From the NCBI RefSeq assembly GCF_002159535.1, contig NZ_NFIU01000013.1, positions 1 to 53,513 on the forward strand: a stretch of 53,513 nt of DNA. Direction: 5' to 3'. Made by a program: the position numbers and the translations under genes. Every line of letters starts with the position of its first letter. The stretch's first letter is position 1. This stretch comes from Olsenella sp. An290 (GTDB taxonomy: Bacteria; Actinomycetota; Coriobacteriia; Coriobacteriales; Atopobiaceae). Shown one piece after another: positions 33,124 to 42,000 of the stretch. The notes beneath the pieces are model-generated. The model was not told the origin of the DNA and did not search any database. It saw nothing but the letters and a program-made list of their open reading frames with translations.

Positions 33124-34040
33124 GCGCCGCCGTCGTCATCCCATACCTTCTCGACCACGTCACGCTCGCCCACTACATACGCGGAGTAGATGGGTTCATC
33201 CGAGAAAGCCGCACTGACCTCGAGGTACCGAGGCTCGCCGTCCTCTTCGGGCAGCTCGTAGTAGACGACGCCGTCACCCGTCCACGAGACACAGCAGGGC
33301 CGACCAAAGCGCTCCTCGAATTCGTCCAGGGTCTTTCCGCCCTCGTCGAGAAACGCCGCGGCCTCGCCGACGTCGGAGATGGCGTCACCAGCCTCGTAGC
33401 GCAGCGGGTCGTCGTACACGAGGCGCGTCTCCCACTCCAGGGGATAGTCCAACCGAAGGCGCAGGCCCGTCCCCTCGGGCCACTCCGCCCCACTCGCTTC
33501 GTAGAGCATCGCCGAGTACGCGTCCTCCGACCACACGACGATCCTGGAGACGCCCACCTCCGTTTCGTCGAAGTCGTTCTCGCTCACGAGCGTCATGAAG
33601 CACCAGTAGTTCTCGTCGTCGAGGGCAAACGAGAAGCCTGCCGAGAGCTCGACGCGGCGCCTGCCGTGATCGACACTCACGGACTCCTGGGGCATCGTCA
33701 CCGAATGGGAGTCCAGGTATTCGACGTGGCCGGAGCAGCGCGCCACCAGCTCGTCGGCCTGCGCCTCAAGATCATCGGAGCTCGCCCGGGCCTTGGGCGA
33801 GAAGAGCGCGACGACCGCCCCTCCATCTCCCGTCTCGAGAGCACCGAGAAGACCCTCCGCCGCGTCGAGGCAGGCCTGTCCCCGCGGGCTCACGTACTCT
33901 TCGCCGCTCAGCTCGCTGTGAAGCAGGCGCCAGAGCGTGTCGGCCTGCTTCGCGCACCCCGGACAGACGACGAGCAGGCACGCCCCCAGGGCCACGGCAC
34001 AAAGGCGCCCGATGACGTGCGTCGACGCGTTCCTGCGCAC
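33120..34040 (-). CDS. DUF5104-like lipoprotein
   Basis: 306 aa from the GTG at 34040 behind AGGGGG. The signal sequence ends LLVVCPGCAKQ; the Cys at +1 is preceded by Gly but the lipobox is non-canonical (CPGC). The first half has an NTF2-like helix pattern (QACLDAAEGLLGALETGDGGAVVALFSPKAR) as in DUF5104 proteins. The second half is a beta-rich acidic region of unknown fold. It is on the opposite strand between the ATPase and the membrane LytTR gene, so it is cargo rather than part of the core operon. Surface lipid-anchored location is inferred; function unknown. Confidence 0.7.
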   Translation of the reverse strand: MRRNASTHVIGRLCAVALGACLLVVCPGCAKQADTLWRLLHSELSGEEYVSPRGQACLDAAEGLLGALETGDGGAVVALFSPKARASSDDLEAQADELVARCSGHVEYLDSHSVTMPQESVSVDHGRRRVELSAGFSFALDDENYWCFMTLVSENDFDETEVGVSRIVVWSEDAYSAMLYEASGAEWPEGTGLRLRLDYPLEWETRLVYDDPLRYEAGDAISDVGEAAAFLDEGGKTLDEFEERFGRPCCVSWTGDGVVYYELPEEDGEPRYLEVSAAFSDEPIYSAYVVGERDVVEKVWDDDGGA

Positions 34041-34121
34041 GGGGCCCCCTTTTGGTCGGCGCAATCGGGTAGAGTGTCTCTGACGGAAACCGGACCTCCT
34101 GAAAGTATAGATGAGCTTGTC

Positions 34122-34958
34122 ATGACGGCAGTTGTGGTTCGCAACATCGTGGGCTTCCTCGTGCAGGTCGCGCCGGCGGGGTTTGCCGAGCAGAGCGATG
34201 GCTTCATGTACTATCCCCCGCGCCTCGTGGTGCTCGCGCTGACCAACGCGGTCTTCTTCGGCGCGATGGCCGCCATCATGCGATCCGTGAGGAGGTCGCT
34301 TGCCGCGCGCCTTGCCGACTCCACGTGGTGGCACATGACGGCGCTGCTGCTCACGATCGTGGGCACGCTCCTGCTGGGCGCGTGGCTGCCGCCGCTCGAC
34401 TACGCGGGCATCTACTTCACCCTGTGCTTCGTCATCGCCATCGACTGCGTCGCTCTCGTCGGGTGGCTGCTGCGGACGATTCGCGAGGCGAGCGAGCAGG
34501 CCGAGCACCAGGCGACGCTCGAGCGGGCGCTGCGCCACACCGATCGCGCCCGTGACGAGCTTGCGGGTGAGCTCGCCCGCGCCCACGAGCGCGTGGCGGA
34601 GCTGGAGCGCCGGGGCGCCGCCGATCCCGATGAGACGCCGGTCGTGCTCGCCACCCCCGCCCAGGCGGTGAGCTTCCTGCCCGACGAGGTCTCCTACGTC
34701 GACTCGCTCAACCGGGTGCGCGCCATACACTTTGCCGACGGAGAGTCCATTCAGACGAACATGACGCTCGCGCAGATAGCCGAGGCGCTGCCGAAGGGGC
34801 ACTTCGCCTACTGCCACCGCTCCATCGTGGTGAACCTTCGCCATGTGCGCTCAGTGGGCCCGACCAGTCTCGCACTCAATGACGGAACGGAGCTTCCGGT
34901 GAGTCGTCGTCGTCTTGCCGAGCTGTGGGAGACCCTGAGCGGCATCCAAGCCGAGTAG
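34122..34958 (+). CDS. Membrane-bound LytTR transcriptional regulator
   Basis: 278 aa from the ATG at 34122. Three hydrophobic segments (about residues 28-52, 66-90, 98-122) are followed by a coiled-coil-like linker rich in Glu/Arg/Ala (125-170). A C-terminal LytTR domain follows (VSFLPDEVSYVDSLNRVRAIHF, FAYCHRSIVVNLRHVRSV). The start has no clear ribosome-binding site; a four-codon ORF (ATG 34111) ends in a TGA overlapping this ATG, so translation may be coupled to it. Membrane-tethered LytTR proteins often control surface structures or bacteriocins, and the next gene is a surface protein. An upstream-of-surface-gene ACCGTTCGG (34962) resembles a LytTR half-site. Confidence 0.8.
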   Translation: MTAVVVRNIVGFLVQVAPAGFAEQSDGFMYYPPRLVVLALTNAVFFGAMAAIMRSVRRSLAARLADSTWWHMTALLLTIVGTLLLGAWLPPLDYAGIYFTLCFVIAIDCVALVGWLLRTIREASEQAEHQATLERALRHTDRARDELAGELARAHERVAELERRGAADPDETPVVLATPAQAVSFLPDEVSYVDSLNRVRAIHFADGESIQTNMTLAQIAEALPKGHFAYCHRSIVVNLRHVRSVGPTSLALNDGTELPVSRRRLAELWETLSGIQAE

Positions 34959-35053
34959 GCTACCGTTCGGTCGCCAGAACGACCATTGGGTAAAAGGGCT
35001 GCTCATCTCCCACATAATGGCAGGGTTCCCGACACGAGGAAAGGAATCTGCCT

Positions 35054-36316
35054 ATGAACCTGGCAGGCACCCTGTTCGCCCGTCAGGCCCGCTCACCCAG
35101 GGCCCAGCGTCCCGTGCGCAGCGCCGCCGCCTCGGCTCTTCTCGCGGTGACGCTCGTTGTCACGTCGGCGCTCTTCGCCACCCTCTTTGCGATGCCTCAG
35201 CCGGCGCGCGCCGCAGTGCCGGTGAGCTTCAAGGTGACGGGCGGTCAAGAGGACGTCAACTACCGTCTCACCGCCTACAACGAGCTCTATATCATGACGA
35301 CGACGCTCACCATCTCCACGACCGAGCCGATCGGAGCCGACCACATCGTGGTTGACACCGGGGCGACGGACGACCCCGCCCGCCTGACCTTTGACGGCGT
35401 CACCATCATCAGCGGAGACTGTCCCATCAACATTCTTGTCGCCCCCAACCCCGCCACGTCCACCGACTACCCGGTGCTCGTTGGCAGCGAGGATCTCTAT
35501 AAGCCCTCGACGCTCCAGCTCGTGCAGGATGCCGTCACCACCTATGATGGCTCCGCGGTCACCAGCGACGAGGTCGTGGCCCAGGCAAGCCAGGGCGCTC
35601 GGGACGTGACGGGCGAGCTCGTCGTCTCGTACGCCCCCGAGGGGACCGACGACTTTGCCGAGGGGCTTCCCCGAGACGCCGGGACCTACCGCGTGCGCGT
35701 CTCCCTTCCCCAGCGCCTGGTCGAGGGCGTCTGGTACTCCCCGGCAACGGCTGAGACCACGCTCACCGTCCAGGCCGCAACGCCCACGTTCCAGGTGACC
35801 AACCAGAAGCTCGCGGACGATGCCATCCTGTCTGACGTGCGCGCCCCCGAGACGGGCGCCGGCGTCACGCTTTCCGACGGAACCGTCGAGACGGTGACGG
35901 GAACCCTCACCTGACACGCCTCCTCCGACCTCTCGGACGAGCTCGCGGCTGACACCCCGCTCGCCTCCCTTGCCCAGGACGACTTTGTCACGCTGTGGTG
36001 GAGCTTCGAGCCCGACTCCGCGAACTACGCGAGCCCCGTCACGGGAAGCACCGTCATCGTGCTTGAGGAGGCCGTTGAGCCCACGCCCGACCAGCCCTGC
36101 GATGATCCCGCCGAGAAGCCTGGCAGCCAGACGACGCAGCGTCCTGCTGAGGGGTCCGGCCAGCCCTCCCCCTCTGCGCCCATCGCGTCGAACGCGCAGG
36201 CCGTCCCCGAGACCGGGGACCCCGGCGCCGCTCAGGCGCTGCTTGCCGGCTGCGTGGGCATCGCGCTCTCCGGCATGGGGGCGTTCCTGAGAGGACGTTC
36301 TTCCCGCCGCGCCTAA
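35054..36316 (+). pseudogene. Sortase-anchored surface protein with one in-frame TGA
   Basis: The frame is open for 286 codons from the ATG at 35054 (AGGAAAGGA upstream), then meets TGA at 35912-35914, then continues in the same frame for 133 more codons to 36316. The N-terminus is a long signal peptide ending QPARA. The exported part is Thr/Asp-rich. After the TGA come a Pro-rich wall-spanning stretch, VPETGD (an LPXTG-type sortase motif), a membrane helix and RRA. Without readthrough the product would be secreted without an anchor. Context suggests a former TGG (GTLT-W-HASS). TGA followed by C is a leaky context, so partial readthrough is possible; a nonsense mutation is the simpler reading. 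Confidence 0.78.
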
Positions 36317-36341
36317 CCCCTTGTGAGCGCAAGGAGGCCGA

Positions 36342-36374
36342 GCCGCCCGCATCCACGATGCGGGCGGCTTTTTT
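36342..36374 (+). terminator. Rho-independent terminator after the surface-protein gene
   Basis: A perfect 11-bp stem GCCGCCCGCAT / ATGCGGGCGGC with a CCACG loop is followed by TTTTTT. It isolates the surface gene from the helicase promoter that starts 22 bp later. Confidence 0.93.
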
Positions 36375-36395
36375 GGCAAGCGCCGACCCCAACCC

Positions 36396-36424
36396 TTGCA
36401 TTATGAAACATCTGTTCGTATACT
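36396..36424 (+). promoter_or_regulatory. Helicase promoter with LexA/SOS box
   Basis: TTGCAT (36396-36401), a 17-bp spacer and TATACT (36419-36424). The spacer contains GAAACATCTGTTCG (36405-36418); its complement CGAACAGATGTTTC fits the Bacillus LexA consensus CGAACRNRYGTTYC at every position. The downstream bases (TATACTTGGCCTC) also resemble those of the ATPase promoter (TATACTTGCGCTC), which supports joint control. Confidence 0.75.
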
Positions 36425-36447
36425 TGGCCTCGAGGAGAGGGGGAGGC

Positions 36448-38826
36448 ATGGGCGTCTTCGACCGATACGCGCCGTTTGTGCAGGACTTCATCTACGCGCA
36501 CGAGTGGGAGAGCCTGCGCGGGATCCAGGTTGCCGCAGGCGAGGCCATCTTCGACACGGACGACCACGTACTCCTGTGCGCCTCCACGGCGTCGGGCAAG
36601 ACCGAGGCGGCCTTCTTTCCCATCCTCACCGAGTTCTGGGAGGACCCTCCCTCCTCCGTGGGCGCCCTTTACATCGGACCCACCAAGGCGCTCATCAACG
36701 ACCAGTTCTATCGTCTGACCGACCTCTGCGAGGAGGCGGGAATCGCCGTCTGGCACTGGCACGGGGATGTCTCCTCCTCGCACAAGGCCAAGCTCATGAA
36801 GCGCCCCTCAGGCATCCTGCAGATTACGCCGGAGTCCCTCGAGGCCATGCTCATGCGCCGCCACGCTGCCGTCTCGAGGCTCTTCTGCGACCTTCGCTAC
36901 GTGGTCATAGACGAGGTCCACGCGCTCCTGCGCCAGGACCGCGGCGGCCAGTGCCTCTGCCTCATCGAGCGCCTGGCACGACTGGCGGGCGTGCGGCCGC
37001 GGCGCATCGGCCTCTCCGCCACCATTGGGGACCCAAAGGCCGTGGGCGCGTTTCTCGCCGCGGGCACCGGGCGCAACACCGTCATCCCCCGCGTGGAGGA
37101 GCCGCCGCGCACCTGGCGCATCTCGATGGAGCACTTCTACAACACCGACCCGCAGGCCGACGAGTCCGAAAACCAGACAACGAGAAATGTGGTCGAGGCA
37201 GACGTCGTCTCGCTGGAGCCCCAGGAAACCTCGCCAGAGGACCAGGCGCTATCGCCGCGCGCAGCTCTGCAGCCCGAAGGGCAGGGCTGTTTGAGCACGG
37301 CGGTAGTCCCCGGCCCTCCCGAGGCCCCCACGGACCTGGCGCCCGCGAACGCCGACCCGGGCATCGGCTACATCTTCGAGCACACGCGCGGCCGCAAGTG
37401 CCTGATCTTCTCCAACTCCCGCGAGGAGGCGGAGGAGGTCTGCACGACCCTGCGCTCATACTGCGAGTTCAACGGGGAGCCCGACCGCTTCCTCATCCAC
37501 CACGGCAACCTCTCGGCGGCCATCCGCGAGAGCGCCGAGGAGCAGATGCGCGACGACGCCGCGGACGTCAGCATCGTGGCCACCTCAACGCTCGAGCTCG
37601 GCGTGGACGTCGGGCGCCTCGAGCGCGCGTTTCAGATTGACGCCCCGTTCACGGTCTCGAGCTTCCTGCAGCGCATGGGTCGCACCGGCCGGCGCGAGGC
37701 GCCCCCCGAGATGTGGTTCGTCATGCGAGAGGAGCAGGCGGAGGCGCGCACGCTGCTTCCGGAGACCATTCCCTGGAAGCTCCTTCAGGGCATCGCCCTC
37801 ATCCAGCTCTACCGAGAGGAGCGCTGGGTGGAGCCCCCGCGGCTCGATCGGCTGCCCTACAGCCTGCTCTGCCATCAGACGCTCGCCACCCTCGCCTCGG
37901 AGGGGGAGCTCTCCCCCGCCCAGCTCGCAAGCCGCGTCCTTACGCTCACCTACTTCCATCGCGTCACCGCAGATGACTTCCGCGAGCTCCTGCGGCACCT
38001 CATCCGCAACGACTTCGTCGAGCAGACCGAGACGGGCGGCCTCATCGTGGGTCTTGCCGGGGAGCGCGTCACGAGCTCCTACAAGTTCTTCGCCGTGTTC
38101 CAGGAAAACGTCGAGTATGCGGTCCGCTCCGGCTCCGAGGAGATCGGGACGCTCTGCGCGCCGCCGCCGCCCGGGGAGAAGGTCGCCATCGCAGGTCACG
38201 TCTGGATCGTCGACGAGGTGGACCACGAGCGCCACCTGCTCTACGTGACGCAGGTCAAGGGCAAGGTGCCCGCATACTTTGGCGAGGTCGCGGGGGACGT
38301 GAGCACCCGCGTCCTCGAACGCATGCGCCGCGTGCTGGAGGAGCACGCGGCCTACCCCTACCTCATGCCCCACGCCCGCGCGCGCCTTCGGCAGGCGCGC
38401 CACGTGGCCAGGTCCTCCTGCCTCACGGACGGCCCCCTCATCTGCCTGGGAGAAAACAGCAGGGAACAGACCATGTGGTGCCTGCTGCCGTGGCTTGGGA
38501 GCTACGCCTTTCTCGCCCTTGAGCGCCTCATCAAGATCAAGTGCGCCGACGAGCTGGGGATCAAGGCCTTCAGCTCGTCGCGGCCCTATTTCATCACCTT
38601 TGTGATGAGGGCGGACGAGAGGGCGTTCTTCTCGGTGCTGTGTGACGCCGCCGAGCGGCTGGGGGACCCCAACGAGCTCCTCTATCCCGCCGAGATCCCC
38701 TATTTCGAGAAGTACGACGAGCTGGTGCCGGAGAGCCTCATCCGCAAGGGCTTTGCCGAGGGCGTGCTCGACGTCGCAGGCATGAAGGCCCGCGTGGCCG
38801 AGTGGGGACGTCGCGCCCTCCCCTAG
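36448..38826 (+). CDS. DEVH-box superfamily 2 helicase of the TerB/ATPase module
   Basis: 792 aa from the ATG at 36448 (GGGGGAGG upstream). Helicase motifs are in order: I ASTASGKTEAAFFP (about 48-61), Ia GPTKALINDQ, II VVIDEVHALL (about 154), III GLSATIG, IV CLIFSNSREEAEE, V STLELGVDVG, VI QRMGRTGRRE. Between motifs III and IV lies a 70-residue low-complexity Pro/Glu-rich insertion (about 240-310) that looks lineage-specific. The C-terminal 330 residues include a winged-helix-like part (LLRHLIRNDFVEQTETGGL) as in Lhr-type helicases. It has its own SOS-type promoter. Action on DNA during damage or phage attack is inferred from family and partners. Confidence 0.9.
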   Translation: MGVFDRYAPFVQDFIYAHEWESLRGIQVAAGEAIFDTDDHVLLCASTASGKTEAAFFPILTEFWEDPPSSVGALYIGPTKALINDQFYRLTDLCEEAGIAVWHWHGDVSSSHKAKLMKRPSGILQITPESLEAMLMRRHAAVSRLFCDLRYVVIDEVHALLRQDRGGQCLCLIERLARLAGVRPRRIGLSATIGDPKAVGAFLAAGTGRNTVIPRVEEPPRTWRISMEHFYNTDPQADESENQTTRNVVEADVVSLEPQETSPEDQALSPRAALQPEGQGCLSTAVVPGPPEAPTDLAPANADPGIGYIFEHTRGRKCLIFSNSREEAEEVCTTLRSYCEFNGEPDRFLIHHGNLSAAIRESAEEQMRDDAADVSIVATSTLELGVDVGRLERAFQIDAPFTVSSFLQRMGRTGRREAPPEMWFVMREEQAEARTLLPETIPWKLLQGIALIQLYREERWVEPPRLDRLPYSLLCHQTLATLASEGELSPAQLASRVLTLTYFHRVTADDFRELLRHLIRNDFVEQTETGGLIVGLAGERVTSSYKFFAVFQENVEYAVRSGSEEIGTLCAPPPPGEKVAIAGHVWIVDEVDHERHLLYVTQVKGKVPAYFGEVAGDVSTRVLERMRRVLEEHAAYPYLMPHARARLRQARHVARSSCLTDGPLICLGENSREQTMWCLLPWLGSYAFLALERLIKIKCADELGIKAFSSSRPYFITFVMRADERAFFSVLCDAAERLGDPNELLYPAEIPYFEKYDELVPESLIRKGFAEGVLDVAGMKARVAEWGRRALP

Positions 38827-38936
38827 CAGGCGCGCGACGGCTGGCCTCCGGCGCCGGGCAGCGCACATGCCCAGCCGCCCCAGCCGCCCCGGCCGGCCAA
38901 GGACCTAGGGCGTCGCTTGGCGCTCCTATAGAGCGC

Positions 38937-38979
38937 GAGCGCCCTCTGGGCTGCTTTCTCGCATGCCCAAAGGGCGCTC
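38937..38979. repeat. Palindrome between convergent helicase and surface-protein genes
   Basis: Arms GAGCGCCCTCTGGGC (38937-38951) and GCCCAAAGGGCGCTC (38965-38979) pair over 15 positions with one mismatch around a 13-base loop. No U run follows on either strand, so intrinsic termination would be weak. Confidence 0.65.
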
Positions 38980-39022
38980 TCGGCGCACCTGCCGCAGGGG
39001 CGGCTCTTGTCAGACGAAGTCC

Positions 39023-42000
39023 CTAGTCACGCCCGGGTCGCACCTTCGAGGAGGCAACGAGAAGGACGGCGCCCAGAGCTCCGGAGATGACCAGCACGCC
39101 GGCCTGCGTGGCATCACCGGTGCTCGGAATCACGTTCTCGCCCTTCTGCGGCGCAGGCTTGGCGGAGCCAGCGGGTGCCTTGGGGGCATCAGCGCCGTCG
39201 TTCTTATCGCCGTCGCCCTGGCCGGGGGCATCGGTGCCGTCGCCCTCGTCGTCGCCGGGAACGTTGCCGTCATCGTCACCGGGGACGTCGCCGTCGTCGC
39301 CCTCGTCAACCGGAGTCCACTTGGCGTAGAGCGTGATGTCTTCCGTGACGACGTCGTTCTCGAAGTCAAACGCGATCGTGCACGCCGCGTCGGTGAACCA
39401 GCCGCCAAACGTGTAGCCATCGCGGACCGGGTCGCTCGGCCTCTCCACGCGGCCGGTCTCGTCAGCCTTGAGGACCTCGGTCGTCCCGTCGCCAAAATCA
39501 AGAGTGACCTCAGCGGAATCGGGCTCAGGCTCGGGCTCGGGGTCCGGGTCAACGACGGGCTCCGCAACCGTAAACGCAACGGTGTACGTCTTCTCGGTGC
39601 CGTCCTCGGCCGTGACCGTCAGCGTCGCCGTGGCGGCGCCATCAACCAGCTCGACCGGGAGGGCCTCGGTGCTCGCGACGTCGCTCTCCGCGACACCGCT
39701 CAGGACCACCTGGCCCGTCGTGCCCTCGGGAAGCTCGACCTCGTAGCGAGTCTCGTCCGCCGAGAAGCCCTCAAGGGCAACGGCAGTGCCACCGTTCAGC
39801 GCGTAGGAGAGCGAGGCGAGGTTGGCGTTGGAGTCCCTCACCACCTCCTTCTCGTGGAAGACCTTGAAGCAGTCGATGTTGAAGGAGTTGCCTGTGGCGG
39901 AGGGGTTCTTGAGGCCGTTGTTCTCAAGACGGATCGTGTGCTCCCCCTCCTCGTCGAACACCACCGTGAAGGCGCGCTTGTTGAACTGCTGGGCCGAGGT
40001 GTACTGGTCGTCGACGCCGACCTGCTCCCCATCGACGAGAATGTCGATCGTGCCCGCCCCGGGGCCGGTCTTGGTGTAGACGGAGATGGCCTTCCCGGTG
40101 AACGTGTACTCGACGAAGGTGCCCGTCTGGCTGTAGTAGATGTGGGTGCCGCCGTGTCCCTGGGACCCGGTCACGAGGTTGTAGCCGTCGCTCTTCTCGA
40201 CGCGGTCATCCTCGGCCTCCACGTACTCGACGTCATAGTCGTCCTCGCTGGGCTCGTCGTCGCTGCCCTCGCCCGGGCGAAGGTCGGGGTTGCCCTCGTC
40301 GGGCACCACGTCCACGGACTCGCCGTTGTAGATGCCGGCGTTCGCCTTCCCGTCGATGACCGCCGGGTTGCCGTAGAAGTCCTCCTGGACGCCCGCGTCG
40401 GTGAGGACGTCCGTGTTACCCATGCCGATCGCCGGGGAGCCGTGGACGAGCTTCGCCATCTCCATGGCGTCCTCAAGGGACTCGATCCCGTAGAAGGTTC
40501 CCGCGAGGGGCGAGTCGTCAACGGAGACGTTGCCGCTGTTGGCGCCTGCGTTCTGCGGCTCGCTCGGCGAGTGGGTGCCTGCGAACACGTTGTTCTTGAA
40601 GGACGTGTTGGGGCCGAGGTCGTAGGCGTCCGCCTTCGAGGCCATGCCCTCGTTGGGGAGGTAGAAGACGTTGTTCTCAAAGAGGATCTCGTCGCCCTTG
40701 TAGACGGGGTGCACCACGTTGGTGTTGACGAAGGTGTTGTTGTAGACCTTCGCGTTCTGGATCTTGGTGCTGGCGTCCTCGCCCACGCACACGAGGATGG
40801 CCTGGTGGGCGGCATAGCCCGCCGTGTCGTTCACGCTCAGGTTGTAGCGCACGGTGTTGTTTCGGTTGTAGGAGTTGGTCCTCACGTGCAGCATGATGCC
40901 GCCACCCACGTTGTTGTGGGAGTAGTTGTACTGGATGACGCCGTTCTCGGTCATGTCATCGAGGTTGAACGCCATGCCGTCCATGGTGTTCCTGCCGTTG
41001 CACACCTCGTTGTACTGGAAGAGCATGTCGTTCGCGCGGTCGCACCAGATGCCGCAGCCATAGCCCGCGTAGGACTGCTGGAAGGTGTCCACGAGGTTGC
41101 CCTCCACGAGGACGCCCGAGGTGTAGAGCGGCACGATGCCCGCGCGCTGAACGTTTTTGACCTCGTTGTTCCTTATGACAACGTTGGTGTGACGATAGGC
41201 CCTGTCATCGAGCTCGCCGCGGATGTTGGTGGTGGTGATGCCGTTGGAGTGGCAGTTCTCGATCTTGTTCCCCTCGATGAGGACGTCATCGAAGATCGTG
41301 GGCCCCTCGTCGAGGACCGCGCCCGCCGTGGAGGGGCTCGTCGCCTGGCTCAGGTCGCGCTCGGTGTAGCTGACCACGTTGATGCCACCGGTGCGGTGCG
41401 TCGTGCGGGCGCCGTAGAACGTGGTCCCGCCGCCCTGCGGCACCACGTCCCAGATGGAGTCCTGGCCGTTGTAGCCGCGGATGTCAAAGATCTCGCAGTT
41501 CTTGATGTGGATGTGGTGGTAGGTGCCACCGCCCCAGGCCTCCACGCGGATGCCGCTGCGCTCCTTGTCCTGGCCGTCGTCGCTCCAGTTGGTCACGCGG
41601 AGGTTGTTGATCTCCCAGTACTGCTGGTTGCAGAGGTAGACCGCCGAGCCCGCCTCGCCAAACGGGCCGTTGTCGCGGAAGCTGGGCGCATCGGAGCTGC
41701 GGCCGTCGCCGTCAATGAGGGGCTTCTCGCCCTCGCCGTACATGTCAACGACGATCGGGGCGTCCGCGGAGCCGCTGCCCTTGGGGTAGAGCTGACCGCG
41801 GAACTCGGACCCCGCCTTGATCATGATCTTGTCGCCCGGGGCAAACGCGATGCCGTTGACGTCGTCGAGCGAGTCAAAGGCCGCGTCCTCGCTCAGGCCG
41901 TCGCCGTCCGCCGCCGCGGAGGAGTCGAGGTAGTAGGTCGTGTTGCCCGGGGACTGCACCGTGTCGTCGACCGTGGTCTCGTCAAGGCTGATGACCTCGA

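Noticed and set aside
33120-34844. 574-residue minus-strand frame covering the membrane LytTR gene
   Set aside because: The first part is antisense to the LytTR gene and low-complexity; real coding starts at the GTG at 34040 with a ribosome-binding site and signal peptide.
31825-38826. Complete BREX system
   Set aside because: Only the BrxD-like ATPase family is represented; no PglZ, PglX methyltransferase, BrxA, BrxB or BrxC.
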